Below, piece after piece: positions 1 through 5,970 of a stretch of 36,397 bases of DNA (positions within the stretch are counted from its first letter, which is position 1; each line of letters opens with the position of its first letter). The DNA comes from an uncultured Alphaproteobacteria bacterium (GTDB lineage: Bacteria; Pseudomonadota; Alphaproteobacteria; Micropepsales; Micropepsaceae): assembly GCA_937865685.1 (NCBI GenBank), contig CALMGU010000054.1, positions 1 to 36,397 of the forward strand, read 5' to 3'. The notes beneath the pieces were generated by a model, which was given only the letters and a program-made list of their open reading frames with translations, did not search any database and was not told the DNA's origin. The position numbers were made by a program, and so were the translations under genes.

Positions 1-149
1 TGGATGCGGCCTATGACGATCAGGTCTATGTCGATGACCGCACCATCGACAGCCATATCAAGCGGCTGCGCAAGAAATTCAAAGTGGTGGCCGACGATTT
101 CGACGCCATCGAAACACTTTACGGCGTGGGCTATCGCTACAAGGAGTAG
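1..149 (+). CDS. chvI: ChvI-like response regulator, C-terminal fragment
   Basis: This is the 3' end of an OmpR/PhoB-type response regulator; the rest lies upstream of the window. The first complete codon is at position 3. The visible 48 residues form the end of the winged-helix DNA-binding domain: the recognition helix region reads [13 protein letters not shown] and the closing beta-hairpin reads YGVGYRYKE. The fit to ChvI is supported by the ChvG-like kinase directly downstream and by hprK after it, an arrangement known from Rhizobiales. ChvI is the transcription factor of an envelope- and acid-stress system. The last two codons before the stop form AAGGAG, which probably serves as the ribosome binding site of the next gene, so the two genes look translationally linked. 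The receiver domain cannot be assessed. Confidence 0.85.
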   Translation, partial: DAAYDDQVYVDDRTIDSHIKRLRKKFKVVADDFDAIETLYGVGYRYKE

Positions 150-155
150 GCGGCC

Positions 156-1733
156 CTGTTTCCGCATTTCTCCGCTCTCACCTGGCGCATTCTCGCCTTC
201 AACGCATTGGCGTTGCTGATCCTCACGGGCGGCGTGATCGGAGTGCAGTCGTCCGGCCGCGGCCTGGTGGAAGAGCGGCTTCGCGGTATTCAGCAGCAGG
301 CCGCCATCGTGGCCAGCGCGCTGGGGCGCTATGCCATCAACAACAAGACCCAATCACTGGACGTGGATCTGGCCGAGCCCTTGCTGCGCGAGCTCATCGC
401 GCCCACGCGGCTGAGGGGACGGCTCTATCTTCCCAATGGCCGCCAGGTGGCCGATACGCGGCTGTTACTGCCGCGCAACGTGATCCAGGTGACGCCACTT
501 CCGCCTCTGGATCGCTGGAGCCAGTTCAAGGAATGGACCCAACGCATCTATGACAGTGCGATGGGCGTGCATCCCTTCAACACGCTGGGGAAATATGCCG
601 AAGGCGGCGAGGATGGCCGCATCTATCCGGAAGTGAACGATGCCATGCTGGGCCAGGCGTCCAGCGCGGAGCGGGTGGATTCCCAGAACAGGCTGGTGCT
701 GTCGGTGGCCGTGCCGATCCGCGGCGTGCTTCTTCTCTACGGAGAGCTCTTTGTCACCACCGAAGGCGGCGACATTGACGATATCCTGCGCCAGGAACGC
801 TTCATCCTGTTCGAAGTCTTTCTGGTGGCGTTCGGAGTGATGCTGCTGTCCTCGCTCTATCTGGCGGGCACCATCGCCGAACCGGTGCGCCGCCTGGCGG
901 CGGCCGCCGATCAGGTGCGGTCCGGCATCGGCGGCCGCGACGCCATTCCCGGCTTTCCCGAACGCAACGACGAGATCGGCGATCTCGCCGACAGCTTCAA
1001 GGAAATGACCGCCGCACTGTACGACCGCATCGGCGCGATCGAGCGGTTCGCCGCCGATGTGGCGCATGAGTTGAAGAACCCCCTCACCTCGCTGGCATCG
1101 GCAATGGAAATGCTGATCCGTGCGCCCGACGACACATCGCGCCAAAAGCTGATGGCGCTGGTGCGCGCCGATGTGAAGCGCATCGATCGGCTGATCACCG
1201 ATATTTCCGATGCTTCGCGGCTGGACGCCGAGCTTTCGCGCGAAGCCCGCACCGAGATCGATGTTTCGCACCTGCTGAAAACCATCGTCGATGTCTATGA
1301 AGTCACCGATCGCGATCGAGACGTGGCGGTCACCTTGAAAGACGAATTGCCGGCCGGCACCAAGATCTTGGGCCATGACGAACGGCTGGGCCAGGTCTTC
1401 CGCAACCTGATCGACAACGCGATTTCCTTCAGCAAGGATGGCGACGAAATCGTCATCGCCGCGCAATTGCATCATGCCTTCGCCCGCGTGACGGTGGAAG
1501 ACACCGGTCCCGGCATTCCGCCCGACAATCTGGAATCCATTTTCGAGCGCTTTTACACGGAGCGGCCGGGCGAAACCTTCGGCAAGAATTCCGGCTTGGG
1601 CCTCTCGATCGCCCGACAGATCACGCAAAATGCGGGCGGCCGCATCTGGGCGGAGAACCGCCCGCCGCGCGTGCCCGGACAGGTCAGCGGCGGCGCGCGC
1701 TTCGTCGTCGAGCTGCCTGCGATTCAAACATGA
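156..1733 (+). CDS. chvG: ChvG-like sensor histidine kinase
   Basis: Inner-membrane histidine kinase that would phosphorylate the ChvI-like regulator upstream. An N-terminal membrane helix (FNALALLILTGGVIGV region) is followed by a periplasmic domain of about 175 residues containing the ChvG-like stretch ending GGDIDDIL. A second membrane helix (ILFEVFLVAFGVMLLSSLYLA), a HAMP linker, and a HisKA domain follow. The phospho-acceptor His is in DVAHELKNPLTSL at about residue 304. ATP-binding boxes are visible: N (LGQVFRNLIDNAISFS), G1 (VEDTGPGIP), F (FERFY) and G2 (NSGLGLSIARQI). The start is uncertain because no ATG or GTG exists between the in-frame stop of chvI and the first helix. CTG at 156 sits 9 nt after AAGGAG (141-146) and keeps the whole helix; TTG at 207 would cut into it. 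The end overlaps hprK by 4 nt. Confidence 0.9.
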   Translation: MFPHFSALTWRILAFNALALLILTGGVIGVQSSGRGLVEERLRGIQQQAAIVASALGRYAINNKTQSLDVDLAEPLLRELIAPTRLRGRLYLPNGRQVADTRLLLPRNVIQVTPLPPLDRWSQFKEWTQRIYDSAMGVHPFNTLGKYAEGGEDGRIYPEVNDAMLGQASSAERVDSQNRLVLSVAVPIRGVLLLYGELFVTTEGGDIDDILRQERFILFEVFLVAFGVMLLSSLYLAGTIAEPVRRLAAAADQVRSGIGGRDAIPGFPERNDEIGDLADSFKEMTAALYDRIGAIERFAADVAHELKNPLTSLASAMEMLIRAPDDTSRQKLMALVRADVKRIDRLITDISDASRLDAELSREARTEIDVSHLLKTIVDVYEVTDRDRDVAVTLKDELPAGTKILGHDERLGQVFRNLIDNAISFSKDGDEIVIAAQLHHAFARVTVEDTGPGIPPDNLESIFERFYTERPGETFGKNSGLGLSIARQITQNAGGRIWAENRPPRVPGQVSGGARFVVELPAIQT

Positions 1734-2200
1734 GCGGCCAGAAAACGGTCAACATTCACGCCAGCTGCGTCGCCATCGGCAAACGGGGTGTTTTGATACT
1801 GGGCGACAGCGGCGCCGGAAAATCCGATCTCGCGCTTCGCCTGATCGATGAAGGCGCAAAGCTGGTATCGGACGATCGCACCGAACTCTATGTCTCGCGC
1901 CGCATGTTGCACGCGCGCGCACCCAAAAGCATTGCGGGATTGCTGGAAGTGCGGGGAATCGGCATCGTCGCGCTGCCTTTCGCCAAAGATGTGACGCTGG
2001 ACTTGGCGATCAAGCTCGGCACCCAACCGCAGCGGCTCCCCGATGCCGCGTTCTATAAGCCTCCGGCTCCTCTGAAAACAGCAAAGGCCTTGCCGTTCAT
2101 CATGTTGGACGGCGCTTTGCCAGGGGCGCCCGCCCGAATTCGCCTTGCTTTGGCGGCCTTTTCCAAAGGCTTGTTCCGCGAGGATTTTAACCCCACTTAA
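1730..2200 (+). CDS. hprK: HPr kinase/phosphorylase, short form
   Basis: Bifunctional enzyme that phosphorylates HPr on its regulatory serine and removes the phosphate. The protein has 156 residues, about half the length of the Firmicutes enzyme. It consists only of the C-terminal catalytic domain, as is usual in alphaproteobacteria. Visible motifs are the Walker A loop GDSGAGKS (residues 25-32), LVSDDRTELY (45-54) and the HprK signature EVRGIGI (73-79). The start codon overlaps the chvG stop (ATGA), and EIIA and HPr genes follow, placing kinase and substrate in one cluster. Expression therefore probably follows the ChvG/ChvI genes. No rapZ lies between this gene and the EIIA gene; the next coding start is about 70 nt downstream. 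Confidence 0.93.
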   Translation: MSGQKTVNIHASCVAIGKRGVLILGDSGAGKSDLALRLIDEGAKLVSDDRTELYVSRRMLHARAPKSIAGLLEVRGIGIVALPFAKDVTLDLAIKLGTQPQRLPDAAFYKPPAPLKTAKALPFIMLDGALPGAPARIRLALAAFSKGLFREDFNPT

Positions 2201-2271
2201 GAATATCGGAAATAAGCCTTGCCTTGCGGAACTTCCGGCCTATTTTCCCCTGCTTTGCAATGGACGCATTC

Positions 2272-2676
2272 ATGCTCGGTCTTGTTCTCGTTACCCACGG
2301 CCGCCTCGCCCAGGAATTCATTGCGGCGATGGAGCATATGGTGGGGCCCCAAACCAATCTGCGGGCGGTCTGCATCGGGCCTGAAGACGATATCGAACGG
2401 CGCCAGCGCGAAATTGCCGCCGCGGCAAAGGCCGTGGATACCGGCCGCGGCGTGGTGATCGCCACCGACATGTTCGGCGGCACGCCTTGCAACCTGGCGC
2501 TCACCCTGCTCGACCGCACCAAGATCGAAGTGCTGGCCGGGGTCAACCTTCCCAGCCTGATCAAGCTGATCGACATCAGGGGCAAGCTGCCGCTGGAACA
2601 GGCGGTGAAAGAAGCGATCGATGCCGGCCGCAAATATATGCGTGCCGGTTCTGCCGATCTGGGCGCGCCTGCTTGA
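2272..2676 (+). CDS. manX: PTS EIIA component, mannose (EIIA-Man) family
   Basis: Single-domain EIIA of the mannose/fructose/sorbose PTS family, 134 residues from the chosen start. The phospho-acceptor is His9 in LGLVLVTHG, and the family motif ATDMFGGTPCNLAL is present. No EIIB, EIIC or EIID transport subunits are encoded nearby. With hprK and ptsH beside it this is best read as a regulatory PTS, with Enzyme I expected elsewhere in the genome. ATG 2272 gives the usual family N-terminus (MLGLVLVTHG). ATG 2260 would add four residues and TTG 2224 sixteen. None has a clear Shine-Dalgarno sequence. The gene ends in a TTGA overlap with ptsH. The symbol follows rhizobial usage and does not imply mannose transport. 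Confidence 0.9.
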   Translation: MLGLVLVTHGRLAQEFIAAMEHMVGPQTNLRAVCIGPEDDIERRQREIAAAAKAVDTGRGVVIATDMFGGTPCNLALTLLDRTKIEVLAGVNLPSLIKLIDIRGKLPLEQAVKEAIDAGRKYMRAGSADLGAPA

Positions 2677-2948
2677 GCGAGACGCTTCGGGCCATTGCGA
2701 AGATCACCAACAAGCGCGGCCTGCACGCGCGCGCCAGCGCGAAGGTGGTCGAAGCCTCCGCGCGGTTCCAATCCGAGATCACCATCATCAAGGATGGCAC
2801 ACGGGTGAATGGCCGCTCGATCATGGGCCTGATGATGCTGGCCGCCAGCCTGGGAAGCGAGATCGGGGTCGAAGTCAAAGGCCCGGACGCCGAAGCCGCG
2901 ATGACGGCGATGCTGGCTTTGATCGACGCAAAATTCGGTGAAGAGTGA
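2673..2948 (+). CDS. ptsH: HPr phosphocarrier protein
   Basis: Phosphocarrier protein of the PTS, 91 residues. His18 in TNKRGLHARAS is the site phosphorylated through Enzyme I. Ser49 in NGRSIMGLMML is the site expected to be phosphorylated by the HprK encoded two genes upstream. The start is TTG at 2673, overlapping the EIIA stop by four bases (TTGA). This start gives the normal family length, and coupling to EIIA translation is likely. The stop codon is part of a perfect 14-bp hairpin, suggesting the transcript ends here. With hprK and EIIA it forms a phosphorylation-based signalling module, not a transport system. Confidence 0.93.
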   Translation: MSETLRAIAKITNKRGLHARASAKVVEASARFQSEITIIKDGTRVNGRSIMGLMMLAASLGSEIGVEVKGPDAEAAMTAMLALIDAKFGEE

Positions 2949-2973
2949 TGACCGTTTCGCGGTCATCACTCTT
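2941..2973 (+). terminator. Hairpin terminator at the end of ptsH
   Basis: A perfect 14-bp inverted repeat: AAGAGTGATGACCG (2941-2954) and CGGTCATCACTCTT (2960-2973) enclose the loop TTTCG. The ptsH stop codon (2946-2948) lies in the left arm. Only a short T-poor tail follows, so this may be an imperfect intrinsic terminator or a 3'-end stabilising hairpin. It probably closes the chvIG-hprK-EIIA-ptsH transcript. Confidence 0.7.
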
Positions 2974-2999
2974 GCCAAGCGCCGACTAGCGCCAGCGTA
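2974..2999. repeat. Partial copy of a dispersed palindromic repeat
   Basis: This stretch contains GCCAAGCGCC (2974-2983) and CTAGCGCCAGCGTA (2986-2999). Both blocks recur in the same order at 34490-34499 and 34509-34522, downstream of the tRNA gene. The copy here is shorter and lacks most of the palindromic middle. It lies directly behind the ptsH hairpin and before the TraB/GumN gene. It is probably a degenerate REP-like element; two copies in one window are thin support. Confidence 0.45.
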
Positions 3000-3024
3000 A
3001 GGTCGGTGCGGCAGGAGGGATAAA

Positions 3025-3906
3025 ATGCGTTTTCGCCATCTGATCGCTTTCCTCCTTGCGCTCCTCGCTTTCGCACCAGCCGCCGCCGAGCCGCTCGTCA
3101 AAGCGCATCCGGCGCTCTGGCATGTCAAAGGCCCCATGGGGGAAGCCTATCTCCTGGGCTCCATCCATCTTCTGCCCAAAAATATCGATTGGCATACCCC
3201 AGCGATCAAAACTGCCATGACCAGGGCGAATGTCTTTGTCTTCGAAGTTTCGACCGATGAGAAAGCACAAGGCCGGATACGCGAACTGGTCGCCGAGATG
3301 GGCATGTTGCCCCCCGGCCAGTCGCTCAGGCAGATGCTGCCGCCGCCAGTACGCGAGGATTTCGACGCCGCGATAAAATCGGCAGGCCTCCCCTTGGAGG
3401 CGGTCGATCACGAAAAGCCCTGGCTGGTGTCCTTGCAATTGCTGGTGGCCGAAGGCACCGCCCGCCATTATTCCGCCGATGCGGGCGTGGATCACGCCGT
3501 GATGCTCGCCGCCGCCAAGGCACACAAACCCAGCCGCTTCTTCGAAACCATCGAACAGCAACTGCGCCTTCTGGCCGGAAGCGACGACAAATTGCAGATC
3601 GAAGAATTCGCGGCGGATCTGAAAAATTACCGGAAGGACGAAGACGATCTGGCGCCCATGATCGCGGCCTGGAGCGAAGGCAAAGCAGACAAGCTGGCCG
3701 CTCTGATGAATTCCGAGCTGGCCGACCAGCCCGATGTGAAGAAGGCCCTGCTCACGGACCGCAATCAACGCTGGGCCTTGCAAATCCAGACCATGCTCCG
3801 GGAAAAGCGCGTCTTTTTCATCACCGTGGGGGCTGGACATCTGGCCGGGCAGGACGGGGTTCCGGCCTTGCTACGGGCGGCGGGGTACATGGTCGAAGGT
3901 CCCTGA
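3025..3906 (+). CDS. Secreted TraB/GumN family protein
   Basis: A 293-residue protein of the TraB/GumN family, related to the Tiki-type metalloprotease fold. The N-terminus is a clear signal peptide (MRFRHLIAFLLALLAFAPAAA), so the mature protein is periplasmic or outer-membrane associated. Family motifs are AYLLGSIHLLP near the start of the mature chain and ITVGAGHLAGQDGVPALLRAAGY at the C-terminus; the GSIH and GAGH elements are the conserved signature. The start is supported by AGGAGG six bases upstream. The gene stands alone between the ptsH hairpin and ahcY, where many related genomes have ptsH followed directly by ahcY, so it looks like an insertion into the conserved order. The substrate is unknown. 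Confidence 0.85.
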   Translation: MRFRHLIAFLLALLAFAPAAAEPLVKAHPALWHVKGPMGEAYLLGSIHLLPKNIDWHTPAIKTAMTRANVFVFEVSTDEKAQGRIRELVAEMGMLPPGQSLRQMLPPPVREDFDAAIKSAGLPLEAVDHEKPWLVSLQLLVAEGTARHYSADAGVDHAVMLAAAKAHKPSRFFETIEQQLRLLAGSDDKLQIEEFAADLKNYRKDEDDLAPMIAAWSEGKADKLAALMNSELADQPDVKKALLTDRNQRWALQIQTMLREKRVFFITVGAGHLAGQDGVPALLRAAGYMVEGP

Positions 3907-3995
3907 ACTGGCATATGCAGTTTTCTTTATATCCTTCTTGCCCCGCCCTCGCCCCACTGCTATGAGCGGGCCCGCAATCGAGGGAATCTCCGACC

Positions 3996-5399
3996 ATGGC
4001 CGCCAATACCGATTACGTCGTCAAAGACATCAGCCTGGCCGAATGGGGTCGCAAGGAACTGGCCATCGCCGAAATCGAGATGCCCGGCTTGATGGCCACC
4101 CGCGCCGAGTACGGCCCCAAGCAGATCCTGAAAGGCGCCCGCATCGCGGGCTCCTTGCACATGACTATCCAGACGGCCGTCCTGATCGAGACCCTGGCGG
4201 CCCTGGGCGCCGACATCCGCTGGGCCTCCTGCAACATCTATTCGACCCAGGACCATGCCGCCGCCGCCATCGCGGCTAAGGGCATCCCGGTGTTCGCCGT
4301 CAAGGGCGAGAGCCTGGTCGATTACTGGAATTACACCCGCAAGATTCTGGAATGGGGTGACGGCGGCCTGCCCAACATGATCCTGGACGATGGTGGCGAC
4401 GCCACCATGCTGGTCCATACGGGTTTGCGCGCCGAAAAAGGCGATACCGCGTTCCTCGACAAGCCGGAAAATGAAGAAGAAGAAGTTTTCTACGCTTTGA
4501 TCAAGCGCACCTTGAAGGAAAAGCCGGGCTGGTTCGCGGCCCTGGCCGCCAGCATCAAGGGCGTGTCGGAAGAGACCACCACCGGCGTGCATCGCCTCTA
4601 TCAGATGGAAAAGGACGGCAAGCTCCTCTTCCCCGCCATCAACGTCAATGACAGCGTCACCAAGTCGAAATTCGACAATCTCTATGGCTGCCGCGAAAGC
4701 CTGGTCGACGGCATCCGCCGCGGCACCGACGTGATGATGTCGGGCAAGGTGGCGATGGTCGCCGGTTTCGGCGATGTGGGCAAAGGTTCGGCCGCCTCGC
4801 TGCGCCAGGCCGGCTGCCGCGTGATGGTCAGCGAAATCGATCCTATCTGCGCGCTCCAGGCCGCAATGGAAGGCTATGAAGTGGTGACCATGGAAGACGC
4901 CGCGCCCCGCGCCGACATCTTCGTCACCGCCACCGGCAATGTCGATGTGATCACCGTCGATCACATGCGCTCGATGAAAGACCGCGCCATCGTCTGCAAT
5001 ATCGGTCATTTCGACAGTGAAATTCAGGTCGGCGGCCTGAAGAATTTCCAATGGCACAATGTCAAGCCGCAGGTGGACGAGGTCGAATTCCCCGACGGCA
5101 AGCGCATCATTCTTCTGTCGGAAGGCCGGCTGGTGAACCTTGGCAACGCCATGGGCCACCCCTCCTTCGTGATGAGCGCCTCCTTCACCAACCAGACCTT
5201 GGCCCAGATCGAACTCTTCACCAATCCGGGCAAATATCAGAAGAAGGTCTATACCCTGCCCAAGCAGCTGGACGAGAAAGTCGCGCGCCTGCATCTGGCC
5301 AAGATCGGCGTCAACCTCACCGAATTGTCCACCAAGCAGTCCGACTACATCAACATCCCGAAAGCCGGCCCCTACAAGCCGGATACGTATCGGTATTAA
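3996..5399 (+). CDS. ahcY: Adenosylhomocysteinase
   Basis: S-adenosyl-L-homocysteine hydrolase, 467 residues, the usual length of the bacterial long form. It splits S-adenosylhomocysteine into adenosine and homocysteine, relieving product inhibition of methyltransferases. Visible signatures are the N-terminal substrate domain ([21 protein letters not shown]), the region [25 protein letters not shown], the NAD-binding loop [12 protein letters not shown], and the C-terminal [21 protein letters not shown], which contributes to the NAD site of the partner subunit. AGGGAA lies about ten bases before the ATG. The 89-base leader shows no structure that I recognise as an S-adenosylhomocysteine riboswitch. 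A CGAA-loop hairpin follows the stop. Confidence 0.98.
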   Translation: MAANTDYVVKDISLAEWGRKELAIAEIEMPGLMATRAEYGPKQILKGARIAGSLHMTIQTAVLIETLAALGADIRWASCNIYSTQDHAAAAIAAKGIPVFAVKGESLVDYWNYTRKILEWGDGGLPNMILDDGGDATMLVHTGLRAEKGDTAFLDKPENEEEEVFYALIKRTLKEKPGWFAALAASIKGVSEETTTGVHRLYQMEKDGKLLFPAINVNDSVTKSKFDNLYGCRESLVDGIRRGTDVMMSGKVAMVAGFGDVGKGSAASLRQAGCRVMVSEIDPICALQAAMEGYEVVTMEDAAPRADIFVTATGNVDVITVDHMRSMKDRAIVCNIGHFDSEIQVGGLKNFQWHNVKPQVDEVEFPDGKRIILLSEGRLVNLGNAMGHPSFVMSASFTNQTLAQIELFTNPGKYQKKVYTLPKQLDEKVARLHLAKIGVNLTELSTKQSDYINIPKAGPYKPDTYRY

Positions 5400-5411
5400 A
5401 CGCGTCTCCAT

Positions 5412-5431
5412 GGCCGGCTCGAAAGCCGGCC
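5412..5431 (+). terminator. Hairpin after ahcY (CGAA tetraloop)
   Basis: GGCCGGCT (5412-5419) and AGCCGGCC (5424-5431) form a perfect 8-bp stem around a CGAA loop, 12 bases after the ahcY stop. There is no T-run, so termination efficiency is uncertain. The core GGCTCGAAAGCC occurs again behind cmk (31673-31684). Confidence 0.5.
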
Positions 5432-5482
5432 GGCCGTAGTGAAGTTGGGTGACAGAGAAGCAAGGGCGCGCTACCAGACCGT

Positions 5483-5776
5483 ATGCGTGCCCTTTTTCTT
5501 TGCCTGGTTGTTTGCCTGCCATTGGCGGTCGGCTGCACCAGCCTGGTTCGCCAGGATGGAGATTTCTTCGAAGCTGCGCGGGTACCACCCGACCGATACG
5601 AACGGGACGACACTGGCTGCCGCCTTCAGGCGCAGAATTATCTCGCCTACGATCCCAGGGGCACGGAAGGGACGCGGTATCAGCGCAACCGGACTTACAA
5701 CGCGATCTATGGCCGCTGCATGACCGCCAAAGGCTACCGGCCCCGGCCTTATTACAAAAACTGGCTGCCCGGCTAA
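5483..5776 (+). CDS. Small putative lipoprotein
   Basis: A 97-residue protein with a hydrophobic signal sequence ending in a lipobox-like LAVGC, with Cys18 as the expected lipidated residue. The mature part has two further cysteines, in DDTGCRLQAQ and YGRCMTAKGYRPRPYY. The Y-x-x-C-M-x-x-K-G-Y pattern is common in small proteobacterial envelope lipoproteins of unknown function, and the two cysteines could form a disulfide. No clear Shine-Dalgarno sequence precedes the ATG. The gene sits in the ahcY-divL interval and may have its own promoter or rely on read-through past the ahcY hairpin. I do not recognise a named family. Confidence 0.6.
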   Translation: MRALFLCLVVCLPLAVGCTSLVRQDGDFFEAARVPPDRYERDDTGCRLQAQNYLAYDPRGTEGTRYQRNRTYNAIYGRCMTAKGYRPRPYYKNWLPG

Positions 5777-5864
5777 TGGCCCCCGGTAACAATCCTTAAC
5801 GCGCTGATCCGACTCGGTAATACGGAAAAGCCCAAGACCCGGAAATGTGGCCCGTATTTAGATT

Positions 5865-5880
5865 TTCATACTTTATTAAC
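5865..5880 (+). promoter_or_regulatory. Possible CtrA binding site upstream of divL
   Basis: TTCA (5865-5868), seven bases, then TTAAC (5876-5880): one mismatch from the known CtrA consensus TTAA-N7-TTAAC. It lies in an AT-rich patch in the 194-base gap before the DivL-like gene, about 90 bases from its start. CtrA control would fit a cell-cycle gene, but such motifs also arise by chance. Confidence 0.3.
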
Positions 5881-5970
5881 CACAATCCCTATGCCGAATG
5901 GTCACCTCCCGGTATCTTGTTGATTCTACAATGATTCGGCCTTCGCGGCGGTTCGAGGGGACAAGAGGAC

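Noticed and set aside
465..1727. Long minus-strand frame opposite chvG (420 codons)
   Set aside because: Typical shadow of a high-GC gene: composition rich in Arg, Gln, His and Gly with no recognisable domain, and chvG is certain.
3907..3995. Possible S-adenosylhomocysteine riboswitch before ahcY
   Set aside because: The 89-base leader has no paired architecture or conserved core that I recognise from SAH or SAM riboswitches.
3960..5792. Long minus-strand frame (610 codons) opposite ahcY
   Set aside because: No domain signature, and it lies fully antisense to a certain housekeeping gene. Similar shadows oppose addB (12787-14760) and the M28 gene (19011-21065).
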